A stretch of DNA of 49,464 bases from a virus, in the IMG/VR virus record IMGVR_UViG_3300025009_000152, positions 1 to 49,464 of that record. One strand, written 5' to 3'. Of this stretch, positions 48,802 through 49,464 are shown one piece after another (the stretch's first letter is position 1; every line of letters starts with the position of its first letter). The position numbers and the translations under genes were made by a program. A model generated the notes under the pieces. It saw only the letters and a list, made by a program, of their open reading frames with translations, searched no databases and was not told the DNA's origin.

Positions 48802-49464
48802 AAACAGCAAAAAACAACATCATTAATGGGTTCAAAGCGACTGACAAAGATTTGAAGTGCAGAGGATTCCAATACGCAGTTGGCGAAATATATGAGCATG
48901 ATGGGAGTATCAGCCTATGCAATAGTGGCTTCCATTTCTGTCAAAATCCACTTGATGTTCTCGACTTTTATGACCTGTGCGACAGCGAGTTTCTGTCTGT
49001 TGAGGCGCATGGTGCTTATGAATCAGATGATAAAAAGACGGTTACGAATAAACTTAAAGTTACTGCATCTATAGGGCTTCCTGGGTTGATTAAGGCATCT
49101 GTAGAGTGGATTATCAATAGCACGAAGAAATCAAAGAAGAAAGATTCCAGCCAACTCGCAGCTTCAGGCTATTACAGCAAACTCGCAGCTTCAGGCGATT
49201 ACAGCAAACTCGCAGCTTCAGGCGATTACAGCAAACTCGCAGCTTCAGGCTATTACAGCCAACTCGCAGCTTCAGGCTATTACAGCCAACTCGCAGCTTC
49301 AGGCGATTACAGCAAACTCGCAGCTTCAGGCGATTACAGCAAACTCGCAGCTTCAGGCTATTACAGCAAACTCGCAGCTTCAGGCTATTACAGCAAACTC
49401 GCAGCTTCAGGCGATTACAGCAAACTCGCAGCTTCAGGCGATTCCAGCCAACTCGCAGCTTCAG
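48798..49464 (+). CDS. DUF7666-like protein with nine-residue tandem repeats (runs off the window end)
   Basis: Open to the end of the window (222 codons plus one base). The N-terminal ~105 residues (KCRGFQYAVGEIYEHDGSIS, then CNSGFHFCQNPLDVLDFY, then VTASIGLPGLIKASVEWIIN) match the layout I recall for DUF7666 proteins, which carry a CRGFQY...SGFHxC..PLD core followed by short tandem repeats. From residue 116 come twelve copies of (D/Y)(Y/S)S(K/Q)LAASG, likely a solenoid. If the window is circular, the next bases give GAA then TAA TAA, so the full protein would be 223 residues. It is ATGA-coupled to the micropeptide upstream. The function is unknown. Confidence 0.8.
   Translation, partial: MKTAKNNIINGFKATDKDLKCRGFQYAVGEIYEHDGSISLCNSGFHFCQNPLDVLDFYDLCDSEFLSVEAHGAYESDDKKTVTNKLKVTASIGLPGLIKASVEWIINSTKKSKKKDSSQLAASGYYSKLAASGDYSKLAASGDYSKLAASGYYSQLAASGYYSQLAASGDYSKLAASGDYSKLAASGYYSKLAASGYYSKLAASGDYSKLAASGDSSQLAAS
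49143..49464 (+). repeat. 27-bp in-frame tandem repeat, 12 units
   Basis: Eleven full units and 25 nt of a twelfth, with consensus GATTACAGCAAACTCGCAGC + TTCAGGC. Variation is confined to three positions: G/T in codon 1 (Asp/Tyr), A/C in codon 2 (Tyr/Ser) and A/C in codon 4 (Lys/Gln). From unit 3 on, codon 1 alternates in pairs (D D Y Y D D Y Y D D), giving a 108-bp higher-order period. Assembly may have collapsed or truncated the array. Confidence 0.97.

Noticed and set aside
49143-49464. CRISPR array
   Set aside because: The 27-bp units are directly abutted with no spacers and continue an open reading frame.
48798-49464. Diversity-generating retroelement target for the repeat protein
   Set aside because: No reverse transcriptase gene or template repeat is seen anywhere in the window, and the variation is not adenine-specific.

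Overview
The window looks like one complete temperate tailed-phage genome of 49,464 bp that has been opened at an arbitrary point. When the right end is joined to the left end, the last reading frame (from 48798) continues into GAA and then TAA TAA at positions 3-8. The gene would therefore close cleanly across the junction, which supports a circular map (inference, testable with reads). The host is probably a Gram-negative bacterium: there is a lipobox lipoprotein, a secreted protein, Shine-Dalgarno sites and a bacterial-type tRNA with encoded CCA. The PAS-domain repressor would suit a sensor-rich host such as a Desulfobacterota or other proteobacterium, but the host cannot be named from this sequence. 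The absence of tape-measure, tail-tube and sheath genes, together with portal, scaffold, capsid, adaptor and large ejection-type proteins, points to a short-tailed (podovirus-like) virion.

Layout. The lysogeny module runs leftwards at 44.6-46.5 kb: a complete tRNA-Leu(UAA), a tyrosine integrase 6 nt away, and a repressor with an XRE DNA-binding domain fused to a PAS-like domain instead of a LexA-type peptidase. An operator-rich gap (46.55-46.84 kb) separates it from the rightward early genes: Cro-like protein, zinc-motif protein, ParB-like protein, two tiny membrane peptides and a DUF7666-like protein with twelve 27-bp tandem repeats. Across the origin of coordinates these continue into replication genes: a RecD/Dda-type helicase whose 3' end was remodelled by an HNH-AP2 homing endonuclease, a possible Mom-like acyltransferase-fold protein, and a CHC2-TOPRIM-D5 primase-helicase followed by an AT-rich, inverted-repeat-rich candidate origin. 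Small early genes end at a hairpin at 6.86 kb, facing a leftward two-gene operon (6.9-8.3 kb).

Late genes run rightwards from 8.5 to 44 kb: leaderless small gene, terminase subunits, portal, scaffold, capsid, adaptor, beta-rich virion and tail proteins, ejection-type proteins, a 3,290-residue polyvalent protein, host-recognition proteins, and a lysis block (54-aa holin-like protein, phospholipase-A2-like protein, lytic-transglycosylase-like endolysin). A second HNH endonuclease sits between lysis and tRNA.

Most notable signals. (1) The giant protein combines a 2H-phosphoesterase signature, an HExxH peptidase motif, two ADP-ribosyltransferase-like domains and a PLxRFAG-like C-terminus, suggesting a virion-delivered counter-defence or host-takeover protein. 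(2) A small oppositely transcribed membrane-protein gene next to it ends in the same DEEFLG motif that is repeated at the giant protein's N-terminus, and its upstream region carries a 14-bp element identical to one at the 8.5-kb promoter. (3) GCAACAAT-type elements lie at four intergenic promoter regions, two of which lead directly into strong intrinsic terminators (candidate small RNAs or antitermination leaders). (4) The 27-bp repeats differ from each other only at amino-acid-changing positions.
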